Origin: Ignavibacteriota bacterium
Lineage (GTDB): Bacteria > Bacteroidota > Ignavibacteria > Ignavibacteriales > Melioribacteraceae
Direction of reading: 5' to 3'
Assembly: GCA_016716225.1 (NCBI GenBank)
Contig: JADJWT010000001.1
Location: forward strand, 992,001 to 1,056,000
DNA length: 64,000 nt
Positions within the stretch are counted from its first letter, which is position 1. Each line of letters starts with the position of its first letter. Positions 23,575 to 33,844 of the stretch are shown here, piece by piece. Both the position numbers and the translations under genes were made by a program. The notes below the pieces were generated by a model, which did not search any database, was not told where the DNA came from, and was given only the letters and a program-made list of their open reading frames with translations.

Positions 23575-25536
23575 GTGACAAAAGAAACAGCACAAAAAAA
23601 TTATACCGCAAGTAATATTAATGTTTTAAAAGGTCTTGAAGCTGTTAGAAAAAGACCAGCAATGTATATTGGTGATATCGGCATCAGAGGATTACACCAT
23701 TTGGTAAATGAAGTTGTTGATAACAGTATTGACGAAGCTTTAGCCGGCTACAATGATACAATTATTGTTACAATTAACAAAGAAGGAAGCGTAACGGTTG
23801 AAGATAATGGACGTGGAATTCCGGTTGATATGCATCCAATTGAAAAAAAATCTGCGTTGGAAGTTGTTATGACGGTTCTACATGCCGGTGGAAAATTTGA
23901 TAAAGATAGTTATAAAGTTTCCGGCGGATTACACGGTGTTGGTGTTTCGGTTGTTAACGCACTTTCGGAATGGCTAAAAGTTGAAGTTCGTAGAGACGGA
24001 AAAGTTTACTTCCAAGAATATGAAAGAGGCATTCCAAAAGCTGACGTTAAAGAAATTGGGAAAAGTAATAAAAAAGAATCCGGAACTAAAACAACTTTTA
24101 TGCCGGATCAAGAAATTTTCAAATCCACAAAATTCCAATTTGAAATTCTTACAGAAAGAATGAAAGAATTGGCATTCTTAAATAAAAATGTTACAATAAA
24201 AATTACAGATGAAGCTGAAAAAGAGGAAGAAACATATCATTACAAAGGCGGAATTATTGAGTTTGTAAAATATCTTGATGAGACAAGAGAGCCTCTTCAC
24301 AAAACAGTTTATATTGAAGGCGAGAAAGATAATACTCCCGTTGAAATAGCTTTTGAGTATAGTGATGCTTATTCGGATAACATTCACACTTATGTAAATA
24401 ATATCAATACTCACGAAGGCGGAACACATCTTGTCGGATTTAAAACAGCTCTAACAAGAACATTCAACAATTATGCTACAAAAAATAAACTCATTAAAGA
24501 AAATAGTAAAGTTACTTTAACCGGCGATGATTTTAGAGAAGGATTAACTGCTGTAATTTCTGTTAAAGTTATGGAACCTCAGTTTGAAGGACAAACAAAA
24601 ACCAAACTCGGAAATAGTGAAGTTAAATCAATTGTTGAATCAATTGTTGGAGAAAAACTTGCTGATTATCTTGAAGAAAATCCGGCTGTTGGAAGAAAAA
24701 TAATTGATAAATGTTTACGGGCTGCGGAAGCACGCGAAGCTGCAAGAAAAGCAAGAGATTTAGTAAGAAGAAAAAGTGCGTTGGATTCAATGCATCTGCC
24801 GGGAAAACTTGCCGATTGCTCAATTAAGGATCCCGAACATTGCGAAATATATATTGTTGAGGGAGATTCTGCGGGCGGTTCAGCTAAACAAGGAAGAGAT
24901 AGAAGGTTTCAGGCAATTCTTCCAATTAAAGGAAAAATTCTAAATGTTGAAAAAGCAAAAATTAATAAAGTTCTTGAAAACGATGAAATAAAAACCATGG
25001 TTACTGCAATTGGTGCCGGAATCGGAGCCGATTTCAATACCGAAAAAGCAAGATATGGCAAGATAATTATAATGACAGATGCCGATGTTGATGGAAGTCA
25101 TATTAGAACTCTTTTGCTCACGTTCTTTTACCGACAAATGAAAGATTTAATTACTTCCGGACATGTTTATATTGCACAGCCGCCACTTTATAAAATCAAA
25201 AAAGGAAAAGAAGAAATTTATGCTTATGATGATCAAGAAAGAGATAAGATTTTAGCAAGAATGGGAAACGGAACTTCAAAAAATGTTGAGAATGAAGAAA
25301 GCGATAGCAATTTACCCAAGGGTGTAAATATATCAAGATATAAAGGTTTGGGAGAAATGAATCCGGAGCAATTATGGTCAACAACAATGAATCCGGAAAC
25401 AAGAACAATATTGCAGGTAAATTTAGAAAGTGCCGCCGCCGCCGATAAAATATTTGAAACCCTAATGGGCGATGTTGTTGAACCGAGAAGAGCTTTTATT
25501 GAGAAACATGCAAAATATGCAAATTTAGATATATAA
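23575..25536 (+). CDS. gyrB: DNA gyrase subunit B
   Basis: A 653-aa type IIA topoisomerase ATPase subunit starting at GTG 23575 with AGGA upstream. The GHKL ATPase region has VVDNSIDEALAGY, VEDNGRGIPVD and SGGLHGVGVSVVNALS. The TOPRIM domain has the catalytic glutamate in VEGDSAGGSAKQGRDRRFQA (about 425) and DADVDGSHIRTLLL (about 500). The C-terminal segment SRYKGLGEMNPEQLW is conserved. It acts with GyrA to introduce negative supercoils. Confidence 0.98.
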   Translation: MTKETAQKNYTASNINVLKGLEAVRKRPAMYIGDIGIRGLHHLVNEVVDNSIDEALAGYNDTIIVTINKEGSVTVEDNGRGIPVDMHPIEKKSALEVVMTVLHAGGKFDKDSYKVSGGLHGVGVSVVNALSEWLKVEVRRDGKVYFQEYERGIPKADVKEIGKSNKKESGTKTTFMPDQEIFKSTKFQFEILTERMKELAFLNKNVTIKITDEAEKEEETYHYKGGIIEFVKYLDETREPLHKTVYIEGEKDNTPVEIAFEYSDAYSDNIHTYVNNINTHEGGTHLVGFKTALTRTFNNYATKNKLIKENSKVTLTGDDFREGLTAVISVKVMEPQFEGQTKTKLGNSEVKSIVESIVGEKLADYLEENPAVGRKIIDKCLRAAEAREAARKARDLVRRKSALDSMHLPGKLADCSIKDPEHCEIYIVEGDSAGGSAKQGRDRRFQAILPIKGKILNVEKAKINKVLENDEIKTMVTAIGAGIGADFNTEKARYGKIIIMTDADVDGSHIRTLLLTFFYRQMKDLITSGHVYIAQPPLYKIKKGKEEIYAYDDQERDKILARMGNGTSKNVENEESDSNLPKGVNISRYKGLGEMNPEQLWSTTMNPETRTILQVNLESAAAADKIFETLMGDVVEPRRAFIEKHAKYANLDI

Positions 25537-25562
25537 TTTTTTAACAAAATAAGTGTTGAAAC

Positions 25563-28046
25563 ATGACTACAATTTTCGAAAAAGTTTTACCTGTTGCTTT
25601 AGAAGATGAAATGAAATCCTCTTATATAGATTATGCAATGTCTGTAATTGTTGCAAGAGCATTGCCTGATGTTAGAGATGGATTAAAACCCGTTCACAGA
25701 AGAGTTTTATTTGGAATGCACGAATTAGGTGTGGCGTATAATAAGCCGTATAAAAAATCTGCAAGAATAGTTGGAGAAGTTCTTGGTAAGTATCATCCAC
25801 ATGGAGATTCTGCAGTTTACTTAAGTATGGTGAGAATGGTACAGGAATTTTCTCTTCGCTATCCGCTGGTAGATGGACAAGGAAATTTTGGCTCAATCGA
25901 TGGTGATTCGCCCGCAGCAATGCGTTACACCGAAGCACGTTTGGCAAGAATTTCAGAAGAGATATTAAAAGATCTTGATAAAAACACAGTTGAATTTACA
26001 TCAAACTTTGATGAATCTCTGCAAGAGCCAACAGTAATGCCATCTTATTTGCCAAATCTTCTAATAAATGGAGCTAGCGGAATTGCAGTTGGTATGGCAA
26101 CAAATATTCCTCCTCACAATTTAACAGAAGTTGTTGATGGATTAATTGCAATGATAGAAAAACCTGCAATTACAAATGAAGAATTAATTAAATATGTAAC
26201 TGCTCCGGATTTTCCAACCGGCGGAATAATTTTTGGCTATGAAGGCGTAAGGGAAGCTTATACAACCGGAAGAGGAAAAATTATTATTCGTGCAAAAGCT
26301 AATGTTGAAACCCACAAAAATGAAAGAGAAAGTATAATTATTACTGAACTTCCATATCAAGTGAATAAAGCAAATCTAATAGAAAAAATAGCAGAGTTAG
26401 TTAGAGATGATAAAATTAGCGACATATCAAATATTCGTGATGAATCCGATAGAGACGGAATGAGGGTTGTAATTGAAACAAAAAGAGGTTCTCAACCTGA
26501 TGTAATAATTAATCAACTTTTTAAGCACACACAAATGCAAGTTACTTTTGGAGTGATAATGCTTGCTTTGGTTAATGGGGCTCCAAAGGTTTTAACATTA
26601 CGCGAAACAATGGAGCATTTTTTAGCTCACCGAATGAATGTATTGATTAGAAGAACTCAATATGAATTAGATGCCGCAGAAAGAAGGGCTCATATTTTAG
26701 AAGGCTATATAATTGCTTTAGATAATATTGATGAAGTTATTGAAACCATTAAAAAGTCTAAAGATGTTGAAACCGCAAAAAATAATTTGATTAAAAAATT
26801 CAAATTAAGTGAAATCCAGGCAAAAGCCATACTGGATATGCGTCTACAAAGATTGACCGGACTTGAAAGAAAGAAAATTGAAGATGAATATAAAGAAACA
26901 ATTAAATTAATTGAAAAACTTCAAGGTATTCTTGAAAGCGAAAGAAAAAGAAATTTAATCATTAAAGAAGAGTTGCTTGCAATTAAAGAAAGATATGGCG
27001 ATAAAAGAAGAACAGAAATAATTAGAGATTTTAAAGAATTTTCTCTTGAAGATATAATTGCCGAAGAAGATGTTGTTGTTACAATTTCCCACTCCGGATT
27101 TATTAAAAGATTCCCGGTAAGTGGATATAGAAAGCAAGGTCGCGGAGGAAGAGGTGTAACTGGTGCCGGAACAAAAGATGAAGATTTTATTGAACATATG
27201 TTTATTGCATCTACTCATCACTATATTATGTTTTTCACTGATCAAGGAAAATGTTATTGGAAGAAAGTCCACGAAATTCCGGAGGGCGGAAGAGCTTCTC
27301 GTGGAAGATCCTTGCAGAATTTAGTTGAGAAAGAAAACACAGAAAAAATTACGGCATTTGTTACTGTAAAAGACTTTTCAGAAGATAAATTTGTTGTGAT
27401 GGTTACAAAACAAGGAACTATTAAAAAGACAGTTCTTTCGGCTTATTCAAATGTTCGTAAGGGAGGAATTAATGCAATCAATATTCTTAAGGGTGATGAG
27501 CTGATTGAAGTAAAATTAACCGAGGGAAATAATGATTTGGTAATTGGTACAAAGAAAGGTTTGGCAATACGATTTAATGAAGCCGATGTTAGAGATATGG
27601 GAAGAACCGCAACCGGAGTAAGGGGAATTAGATTGGGTGCCGGTGATCAAGTAATTGGAGTAATAGTTGTTCGCACAAATACATCTTTATTAGTTGTAAC
27701 TGATAAAGGATTTGGAAAAAGAAGTAGTATTGACGATTATAGAATTACAAAACGTGGCGGTAAAGGAATTATTACAGTACGAACCGGTGAAAAAACCGGA
27801 AATCTAATTTCTATAAAAGAAGTTAACGATAATGATGAGTTGGTAATAATTACAAATGGCGGAATGGTGATTAGACAAGCTGTTAAAAATCTTAGAGTTA
27901 TGGGAAGAGCAACACAAGGCGTTAAATTGATTAATTTAAAAGATGGTGATTCAATTGCAGATGTAGCAAGAGTTGTTAGTGAAGAAATTGATGAAACCGG
28001 AGAACAAACAGACGAACAAACTGAATTAGACAATATCGAAGAGTAA
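25563..28046 (+). CDS. gyrA: DNA gyrase subunit A
   Basis: An 827-aa protein with the breakage-reunion domain (catalytic Tyr in AAMRYTEARL, about 122), QRDR segment KYHPHGDSAVYLSMVRMVQ, and a C-terminal beta-pinwheel of six repeats with the GyrA box-like segment RKQGRGGRGV (about 525). Ser of the QRDR (E. coli Ser83 equivalent) is present, but the E. coli Asp87 equivalent is Leu (codon TTA). The C-terminal tail is acidic. The gene follows gyrB by 26 bases. Confidence 0.97.
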   Translation: MTTIFEKVLPVALEDEMKSSYIDYAMSVIVARALPDVRDGLKPVHRRVLFGMHELGVAYNKPYKKSARIVGEVLGKYHPHGDSAVYLSMVRMVQEFSLRYPLVDGQGNFGSIDGDSPAAMRYTEARLARISEEILKDLDKNTVEFTSNFDESLQEPTVMPSYLPNLLINGASGIAVGMATNIPPHNLTEVVDGLIAMIEKPAITNEELIKYVTAPDFPTGGIIFGYEGVREAYTTGRGKIIIRAKANVETHKNERESIIITELPYQVNKANLIEKIAELVRDDKISDISNIRDESDRDGMRVVIETKRGSQPDVIINQLFKHTQMQVTFGVIMLALVNGAPKVLTLRETMEHFLAHRMNVLIRRTQYELDAAERRAHILEGYIIALDNIDEVIETIKKSKDVETAKNNLIKKFKLSEIQAKAILDMRLQRLTGLERKKIEDEYKETIKLIEKLQGILESERKRNLIIKEELLAIKERYGDKRRTEIIRDFKEFSLEDIIAEEDVVVTISHSGFIKRFPVSGYRKQGRGGRGVTGAGTKDEDFIEHMFIASTHHYIMFFTDQGKCYWKKVHEIPEGGRASRGRSLQNLVEKENTEKITAFVTVKDFSEDKFVVMVTKQGTIKKTVLSAYSNVRKGGINAINILKGDELIEVKLTEGNNDLVIGTKKGLAIRFNEADVRDMGRTATGVRGIRLGAGDQVIGVIVVRTNTSLLVVTDKGFGKRSSIDDYRITKRGGKGIITVRTGEKTGNLISIKEVNDNDELVIITNGGMVIRQAVKNLRVMGRATQGVKLINLKDGDSIADVARVVSEEIDETGEQTDEQTELDNIEE

Positions 28047-28051
28047 ATATT

Positions 28052-29236
28052 TTGAACAAGAATAAGAATTTACAAATTGAATCAAAATGTGTTCATGCCG
28101 GAATTAAAGAATATGAACACGGACCTGTAGTTCCGCCAATATATCAAACATCAACATTTAAGTTTGAATCTGCTGATCATGGCGGCTCATTGTTTGCGGG
28201 AGAGCAAAAGGGATACATTTACACAAGAATGCTAAATCCCACAATTGAAGCTATGGAAGATGCTATTGCAGAACTTGAAGACGGTTATAAAGCATTAGGT
28301 TGTGCAAGCGGAATGGCAGCAATTAATACAGTATTTACAGCCTTGTTAAAATCTGGAGATCACGTTGTATGTTCCAAATCAGTTTATGGTCCAACATCAA
28401 CTTTGCTTGCAACAGTTTTTAATAAATTTAATGTTGAAGTTACATTTGTAAATACTTCAGATATTTCAAAAGTTGAAGATGCAATAAAATCAAATACGAA
28501 AATTATTTATATAGAAACTCCCGGAAACCCAACTTTAGAAGTTACGGATCTTGAAGCAGTTTCAAAAATTGCTCACGAAAATAATGCGCTTGTTGTTGTT
28601 GATAATACTTTTATGAGTCCGGTATTGCAGCAGCCATTTCAATTTGGAGTTGATATTGTATTACATAGTATGACAAAATTTTTAAATGGTCACGCTGATG
28701 TAGTTGCCGGAATAATTATTGTTAAAGATGAAGATACATATAAACATTTAAGAAAAACATTAAATCAAGTTGGCGGAGTTATTGATCCATTTAATTCGTT
28801 TTTAGTTCATCGGGGTTTAAAAACTCTTTCTATTAGAATGAAAAAACATTCTGAAAATGCATTTAAAATTGCAGAGTTTTTAGAAAATCATCCCAAAGTT
28901 GAATGGGTGAGATTTCCGGGTTTAAAATCTTTCCCAAATTATGAAGTTGCACAAAAGCAGCATAAATCTCCGGGCGGAATGATCTCATTTGAGTTAAAAG
29001 GCGGAATTGAATCCGGAAAAATATTAATGAATTCTGTAAAACTTTGCCAGCTTGCTGTTAGCTTAGGCGGAGTTGAAACTTTGATTCAACACCCGGCAAG
29101 TATGACGCATTTAACAATGGGAAAAGAAGCAAGAGAATCCGCCGGAATTACAGACGGTTTGGTTCGTTTATCTGTTGGAATTGAAAATGCAGATGACATA
29201 ATAAAAGATATTTCTCAAGCACTTAAAAAAATTTAA
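28052..29236 (+). CDS. Cys/Met-metabolism PLP enzyme (cystathionine gamma-synthase / gamma-lyase / methionine gamma-lyase type)
   Basis: A 394-aa trans-sulfuration-family enzyme. The PLP lysine lies in LHSMTKFLNGHADVVAG (about 210), the phosphate-binding GCASGMAAI is at about 86-94, the Asp that contacts the pyridine nitrogen is in VVVDNTFMSP (about 188), and the C-terminal LAVSLGGVETLIQHPASMTH and GLVRLSVGIE are conserved. The position of the catalytic Cys of methionine gamma-lyases appears to be Pro in YGPTSTLL, so a specific reaction cannot be fixed. TTG start at 28052, 3 bases after the gyrA stop codon region; a strong terminator follows. Confidence 0.88.
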   Translation: MNKNKNLQIESKCVHAGIKEYEHGPVVPPIYQTSTFKFESADHGGSLFAGEQKGYIYTRMLNPTIEAMEDAIAELEDGYKALGCASGMAAINTVFTALLKSGDHVVCSKSVYGPTSTLLATVFNKFNVEVTFVNTSDISKVEDAIKSNTKIIYIETPGNPTLEVTDLEAVSKIAHENNALVVVDNTFMSPVLQQPFQFGVDIVLHSMTKFLNGHADVVAGIIIVKDEDTYKHLRKTLNQVGGVIDPFNSFLVHRGLKTLSIRMKKHSENAFKIAEFLENHPKVEWVRFPGLKSFPNYEVAQKQHKSPGGMISFELKGGIESGKILMNSVKLCQLAVSLGGVETLIQHPASMTHLTMGKEARESAGITDGLVRLSVGIENADDIIKDISQALKKI

Positions 29237-29253
29237 AGTAAATTGATTTAATC

Positions 29254-29280
29254 AAAACCCCGTAAAGACGGGGTTTTTTA
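29254..29280 (+). terminator. Rho-independent terminator
   Basis: AAAACCCCG pairs with CGGGGTTTT around an AAAGA-type loop (29255-29277), followed by a T run. It ends the dnaN-to-PLP-enzyme stretch. Confidence 0.85.
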
Positions 29281-29333
29281 TTATAAAAAACATTTTATAT
29301 TTTAACTTTACTTAAATATTCGAAAGGAATAAA

Positions 29334-32153
29334 ATGTTAAAATATTACATTTTATTTTTCTTTATATCTATTAAATTTTTCGCAAATACTAATATTCAAG
29401 AAAAAGATAGTAAAATTTATTTTACAGATAGAGTAATTTTAAAATTAAAAGTAACTAATTCTCTCTCTAAAATTTCTAATTCAATATTTAATAAATTCAG
29501 TGATTCTGAACTCACTAAAACTTTTAAAATATCAGAAGAAATTAATTCTTTTAATAAAATTCTAAAAAATATTTATACTCTTAAAATAAAATCACCTTTT
29601 GAAATAAATTATGTAATTAAGGAAATATCAAAACTTTCTGAAATAGATTGGGTTGAACCACATTACATAAACAAAATTGTTTTTACTCCAAATGATCCGT
29701 CTTTTCAAATTTCTCAACAATATTTAAATGTGATTAAAGCCCAAGAGGCATGGGATGTTAATACCGGAAGTGAAGAAATTATTATCGCAATTGTTGATAC
29801 TGGTGTTGATTGGGAACACGAAGATCTTTCTTCAAATATTTGGAATAATTCAGATGAAGTTGATTTAAACGGAATTGATGATGATGGAAACGGATTTATT
29901 GATGACATTCATGGTTGGGATTTTGGTGGAGTTAATGGAACTTCCGATAATAATCCCAAAGAAGATAGAGCTGATCATGGAACATTGGTTGCGGGATTGG
30001 CAAGCGCAGTTACAAATAATGAAATTGGTATTGCATCAATTGGATTCAAAAGTAAATTAATGCCCGTAAAAACTGCACAAGATGATATCAGAAGTGAATC
30101 CGGAACTGCATTGGTTGCTTATGGATATGAAGGAATTGTTTATGCTGCAGATAATGGAGCAAAAATTATTAATTGCAGTTGGGGAAGTAATAATTATTCA
30201 AATGCTGCACAAGCCGTAATTGATTATGCAATTTCAAAAGGTGCATTGGTTGTAGCAGCTGCGGGTAATGATAACAGTGATGCCGGTTTTTACCCGGCAA
30301 ATTATCGTGGGGTTTTGTCAGTTGCCGGAACAAATAATTCAGATATAAAAGCAAGCTGGTCGAATTATGGAACTAAGGTTGATGTTTGCGCTCCCGGAGT
30401 TAGTATATATTCAACTTGGCAAGATGATCCAAAATATATTTCTGCAGATGGAACTTCTCTTTCTTCGCCAATAACTGCGGGACTTGCGGCACTTGTTGCA
30501 AATCAATTTCCTACTTTTACGCCGTTGCAAATTGCCGAACAAATTAGAGTAAATTGTGACAACATTGACAATCTTAATTTATTATATAATTTTCAATTAG
30601 GTAGCGGAAGAATTAATGCATACAAAGCTTTAACAAATACAAATTCAAAATCTGTTAGAATTTCTAATTTGTTTTTTTCTGAAATTGGTGACGGTGATGG
30701 AATTTATGAATCAGGTGAAACTATTAATGTTAGTCCAACATTTACAAATTATTTAAATGCTATTTCAAATTTGATTATAAATATTGAAACTGAAAATCAA
30801 AATTTGCAGATATTAAAAAATGGCGGAAATATTGGATCACTTTCAACTCTGCAAAATTTCAACACGCCCTCGGATTTTTTCTCAATTTCTATAAATGAAA
30901 ATGCTGAAGAAAACATAGATATAAATTTGAAATTGACATATACAGATAATAACTATCAAGATTTTGAATGGATAACAATTTCTATAAATCCTACTTACGA
31001 AATTCAGACAACCGAAAATTTATCAATCACTTTTACAAGCAATGGTTCAATAGGTTTTGATGATTATCCAACTAACTTAAAGGGAACCGGATTAAAATAT
31101 AAAGATGGACCAAATGTAATTTTCGAAAGTTCATTAATATATGGAACATCAGCAACATCAATTGTGAATTGTACAAGGAATAATGATGGCGATAAAGATT
31201 TAGATTTTTCCATCATAACTCCAATTAAAGTAAATATAAATAGCGAAGTTGCCGATAAAGAAGGTTATGCTGTTTTTAATGATGCTTCAGCTTCACCAAA
31301 AAGTTTGGGAATTGAAACTGAATTTTTTTCATACTCTTTTTCTGATAATTCAGATTATATGATTGTTAGATATTCGTTAACAAACAAATCCAATGCAAAT
31401 ATTGATAATTTTTATATCGGTCAATATTGGGATTTTGATATGGATGACACAAGTTTTGATGATGATATGATTGAGTATAATTTTGAAAATGAGTTTGGAT
31501 ATGCGCATGATGATAATGGCGATCCGGTTAATACACATATTGGACTTGCGGTTTTATCAGATGATCAAAAAAACTTTTTTGCAATGGATGATAAAGGTTC
31601 ATCAAATCCAACAATTTCATGGGATGGTTTCACCGATGAGGAAAAATGGAGTTCTTTAACATCGGGAAAGACATACAGCTCAATTGGACCAAATGATATT
31701 TCACTTGTAATTTCTGCGGGACCAACAATTCTTTATCCAAACACAAAACGAAATTTTGATTTTCTAATTGCTGCCGGTGATAATTTAGAACAATTAACAC
31801 AAACTGTAATTATTGCAAAACAAAAATATAATGATGTTTTAACATCGATAAATATTAATGAAGAAGATATTCCAACACAATTTGAGCTTTATCAGAATTA
31901 TCCAAATCCGTTTAATCCAACAACAAAAATAAAATATGCAATTCCGCAAAACGATAAATATGAAACATCTAACGTCAAAATATTAATTTATGATTTGTTG
32001 GGAAGAGAAATAAAAACTCTTGTTAACCAAAAACAAAATCCCGGAGTTTACGAAATTAATTTTGATGGTTCATCACTTTCTTCCGGTGTTTATTTTTATA
32101 AATTAACCTTTGGAGATTTTACATCAATAAAGAAAATGATTTTGTTGCAATAA
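29334..32153 (+). CDS. Subtilisin-like serine protease (S8) with T9SS sorting domain
   Basis: A 939-aa secreted protease: signal peptide (1-18), inhibitor-like propeptide (about 25-110), S8 catalytic domain with Asp in IAIVDTGVDWEHEDL (about 155), His in HGTLVAGLAS (about 214) and Ser in GTSLSSPITAGLAAL (about 372). A DLNGIDDDGNGFIDD segment (about 178-192) looks like a calcium-binding loop inserted in the domain. Beta-rich modules follow, and the C-terminal 80 residues are a type A T9SS sorting domain (FELYQNYPNPFNPTTKI, then SGVYFYKLTFGDFTSIKKM). It should be exported by the type IX system and released or anchored at the surface. Confidence 0.94.
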   Translation: MLKYYILFFFISIKFFANTNIQEKDSKIYFTDRVILKLKVTNSLSKISNSIFNKFSDSELTKTFKISEEINSFNKILKNIYTLKIKSPFEINYVIKEISKLSEIDWVEPHYINKIVFTPNDPSFQISQQYLNVIKAQEAWDVNTGSEEIIIAIVDTGVDWEHEDLSSNIWNNSDEVDLNGIDDDGNGFIDDIHGWDFGGVNGTSDNNPKEDRADHGTLVAGLASAVTNNEIGIASIGFKSKLMPVKTAQDDIRSESGTALVAYGYEGIVYAADNGAKIINCSWGSNNYSNAAQAVIDYAISKGALVVAAAGNDNSDAGFYPANYRGVLSVAGTNNSDIKASWSNYGTKVDVCAPGVSIYSTWQDDPKYISADGTSLSSPITAGLAALVANQFPTFTPLQIAEQIRVNCDNIDNLNLLYNFQLGSGRINAYKALTNTNSKSVRISNLFFSEIGDGDGIYESGETINVSPTFTNYLNAISNLIINIETENQNLQILKNGGNIGSLSTLQNFNTPSDFFSISINENAEENIDINLKLTYTDNNYQDFEWITISINPTYEIQTTENLSITFTSNGSIGFDDYPTNLKGTGLKYKDGPNVIFESSLIYGTSATSIVNCTRNNDGDKDLDFSIITPIKVNINSEVADKEGYAVFNDASASPKSLGIETEFFSYSFSDNSDYMIVRYSLTNKSNANIDNFYIGQYWDFDMDDTSFDDDMIEYNFENEFGYAHDDNGDPVNTHIGLAVLSDDQKNFFAMDDKGSSNPTISWDGFTDEEKWSSLTSGKTYSSIGPNDISLVISAGPTILYPNTKRNFDFLIAAGDNLEQLTQTVIIAKQKYNDVLTSININEEDIPTQFELYQNYPNPFNPTTKIKYAIPQNDKYETSNVKILIYDLLGREIKTLVNQKQNPGVYEINFDGSSLSSGVYFYKLTFGDFTSIKKMILLQ

Positions 32154-32192
32154 TAAAAACTTATGATAATTTTAAAACATTTTGGAAAACAA

Positions 32193-32804
32193 ATGAAATT
32201 TTTAAAATACTTTATGTTTATCAACATATTGATTCTGTTGGCTTCGTGCGGATTATTCAAAGAAATATTTGTTGTTAAATATAATTTAATTAGTCCAAAA
32301 AATAATATTTACGAAATAATCAAAAAAGATGTTAGTGAAAGTGAAATTAAAAATAATTTTTTTGAGAAAATATCCCTTCTAAATAATAAGCCGATAAAGA
32401 TTGAGCGCTGCGATAATAATGGAAAGTTAACAGATGAATTATTTGCACCGGCAATTACAACTTTTGAATATTACGAAAATGGTAATACAAAATTTGTAAA
32501 GTATTTTAATAAAAATTTAAAATCATTTTCAGATAAAAATTTTGGCTTTGCATCAATTGAATATGTTTATGATGAATTAAATCGCGTGCGAATTGAAATT
32601 TACAGAGATGAGAATTTTAAATTTTTGAAAATACCTTATGATACGAGCGGTAACGTTGTAATGGCCGATTTTATTGCTCCAATTTTGGTTTACGAATATT
32701 TTGATTTTCAAACAAGAATAAAAGCATTTGACCAAAATTTTAATTTGTTAAAGGAAATTGTGGGCGAAAAACCTTGTATTCCTTTTATTGATTGCGGAGA
32801 TTAA
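32193..32804 (+). CDS. Hypothetical lipoprotein
   Basis: I do not recognise the family. From the ATG at 32193 (GGAAAAC upstream) it has 203 residues, a hydrophobic signal (about 6-18) and a lipobox (LLASC), so it is probably lipid-anchored. The body has several YxYD/EYY-type segments (FEYYENGNTKFVKYFNKN, IEYVYDELNRVRIEIYRDENF) that resemble toxin-immunity or WG/MORN-like repeat proteins that record text-like antigen repeats. The C-terminal CIPFIDC holds two cysteines. An in-frame ATG at 32163 is possible but has no ribosome site. Confidence 0.6.
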   Translation: MKFLKYFMFINILILLASCGLFKEIFVVKYNLISPKNNIYEIIKKDVSESEIKNNFFEKISLLNNKPIKIERCDNNGKLTDELFAPAITTFEYYENGNTKFVKYFNKNLKSFSDKNFGFASIEYVYDELNRVRIEIYRDENFKFLKIPYDTSGNVVMADFIAPILVYEYFDFQTRIKAFDQNFNLLKEIVGEKPCIPFIDCGD

Positions 32805-32811
32805 AAGAGCT

Positions 32812-33261
32812 ATGAAAAATATTGTCAGAGAATATCATCAAAACGAATTTACAATTTCTACCGATTTTGAAAAATTACAAATTAATGTAATTCATAACTT
32901 TTTAAAAAATTCTTATTGGGCAAAAAATATTCCCATTTCTATTGTAAAAAATTCAATTGAAAATTCACTCTGTTTTGGAGTTTATTATCATCAAAATCAA
33001 ATTGGTTTTGCAAGATTAATTACAGACTTTTCAACTTTTGCTTACTTAGCTGATGTATTTATTCTTAACGAATTTAGAAGAAAGGGATTATCTATATGGT
33101 TGATGAAAACGATTCTTGAATTTCCTGAACTTCAATCATTAAGAGGCTGGATGCTTAAAACTTCTGATGCGCATGGACTTTATGCAAAGTTTGGATTTAC
33201 TTCACCAAAATTTCCTGAGAAAATTATGGAACTTTCCAAACTGCCAAATGGTTATTCGTAA
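32812..33261 (+). CDS. GNAT-family N-acetyltransferase
   Basis: A 149-aa acetyltransferase from the ATG at 32812. The acetyl-CoA-binding motif A is seen in FAYLADVFILNEFRRKGLSIWLMKTIL (Q/RxxGxG/A variant RRKGLS), preceded by FGVYYHQNQIGFARLITD, and it ends with the motif B pattern LKTSDAHGLYAKFGFTSP. This matches small bacterial GNATs related to arylalkylamine-type acetyltransferases; the acceptor is unknown. It follows the lipoprotein gene by 7 bases. Confidence 0.88.
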   Translation: MKNIVREYHQNEFTISTDFEKLQINVIHNFLKNSYWAKNIPISIVKNSIENSLCFGVYYHQNQIGFARLITDFSTFAYLADVFILNEFRRKGLSIWLMKTILEFPELQSLRGWMLKTSDAHGLYAKFGFTSPKFPEKIMELSKLPNGYS

Positions 33262-33293
33262 TATTTTTTTTACTTTAATCCAATTATAATTAT

Positions 33294-33833
33294 ATGAAAA
33301 TTCTCGTTGGTTCAATAAATCCGGTTAAAATAAATGCGGTTTCAGAAACTTTTTCACTTTATTTTGAAAATATTATTGTTGAAGGAATTTCTGTACCATC
33401 GAATGTACCCGATCAGCCAATAAATGATGAAACTTATTTGGGCGCACAAAATAGAGCAATGGCTTTGCAAAAAATTAATTCAGAACAAAATATTAACGCA
33501 GATTTTTTTGTTGGAATTGAAGGCGGAATTCAGAAAACTTTTGGTAAATGGTTCGCATTTGGGTGCATGTGTTTAATTCACAAAAGCGGAAACACTTCTT
33601 TTGGGACTTCGGCACATTTTGAATTACCGGAAATTGTGATAAATCAATTATTGCAAAGAAAAGAGCTTGGTAACGTTATGGATGAAATTATGAAACAAGA
33701 AAATACAAAACAAAAAGGCGGAGCAATTTCATATTTTACAAATGGCAGAATGAATAGAAAAGAATTATATATTCCCGGTTTAATAAGTGCGCTAGTACCT
33801 TTCCAGCATGAGAATTTATATTTTATAAAATAA
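33294..33833 (+). CDS. yjjX: YjjX-like inosine/xanthosine triphosphatase (DUF84)
   Basis: A 179-aa protein with the DUF84 signatures: VGSINPVKINAVSETF at the start, GAQNRAMAL (about 50), FFVGIEGGIQ (about 70) and the C-terminal KGGAISYFTNGRMNRKELY. Relatives hydrolyse ITP and XTP to keep damaged purines out of nucleic acids, or remove phosphate from related non-canonical nucleotides. ATG at 33294, one promoter-sized gap after the GNAT gene. Confidence 0.88.
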   Translation: MKILVGSINPVKINAVSETFSLYFENIIVEGISVPSNVPDQPINDETYLGAQNRAMALQKINSEQNINADFFVGIEGGIQKTFGKWFAFGCMCLIHKSGNTSFGTSAHFELPEIVINQLLQRKELGNVMDEIMKQENTKQKGGAISYFTNGRMNRKELYIPGLISALVPFQHENLYFIK

Positions 33834-33844
33834 TTAGCTTAGTG

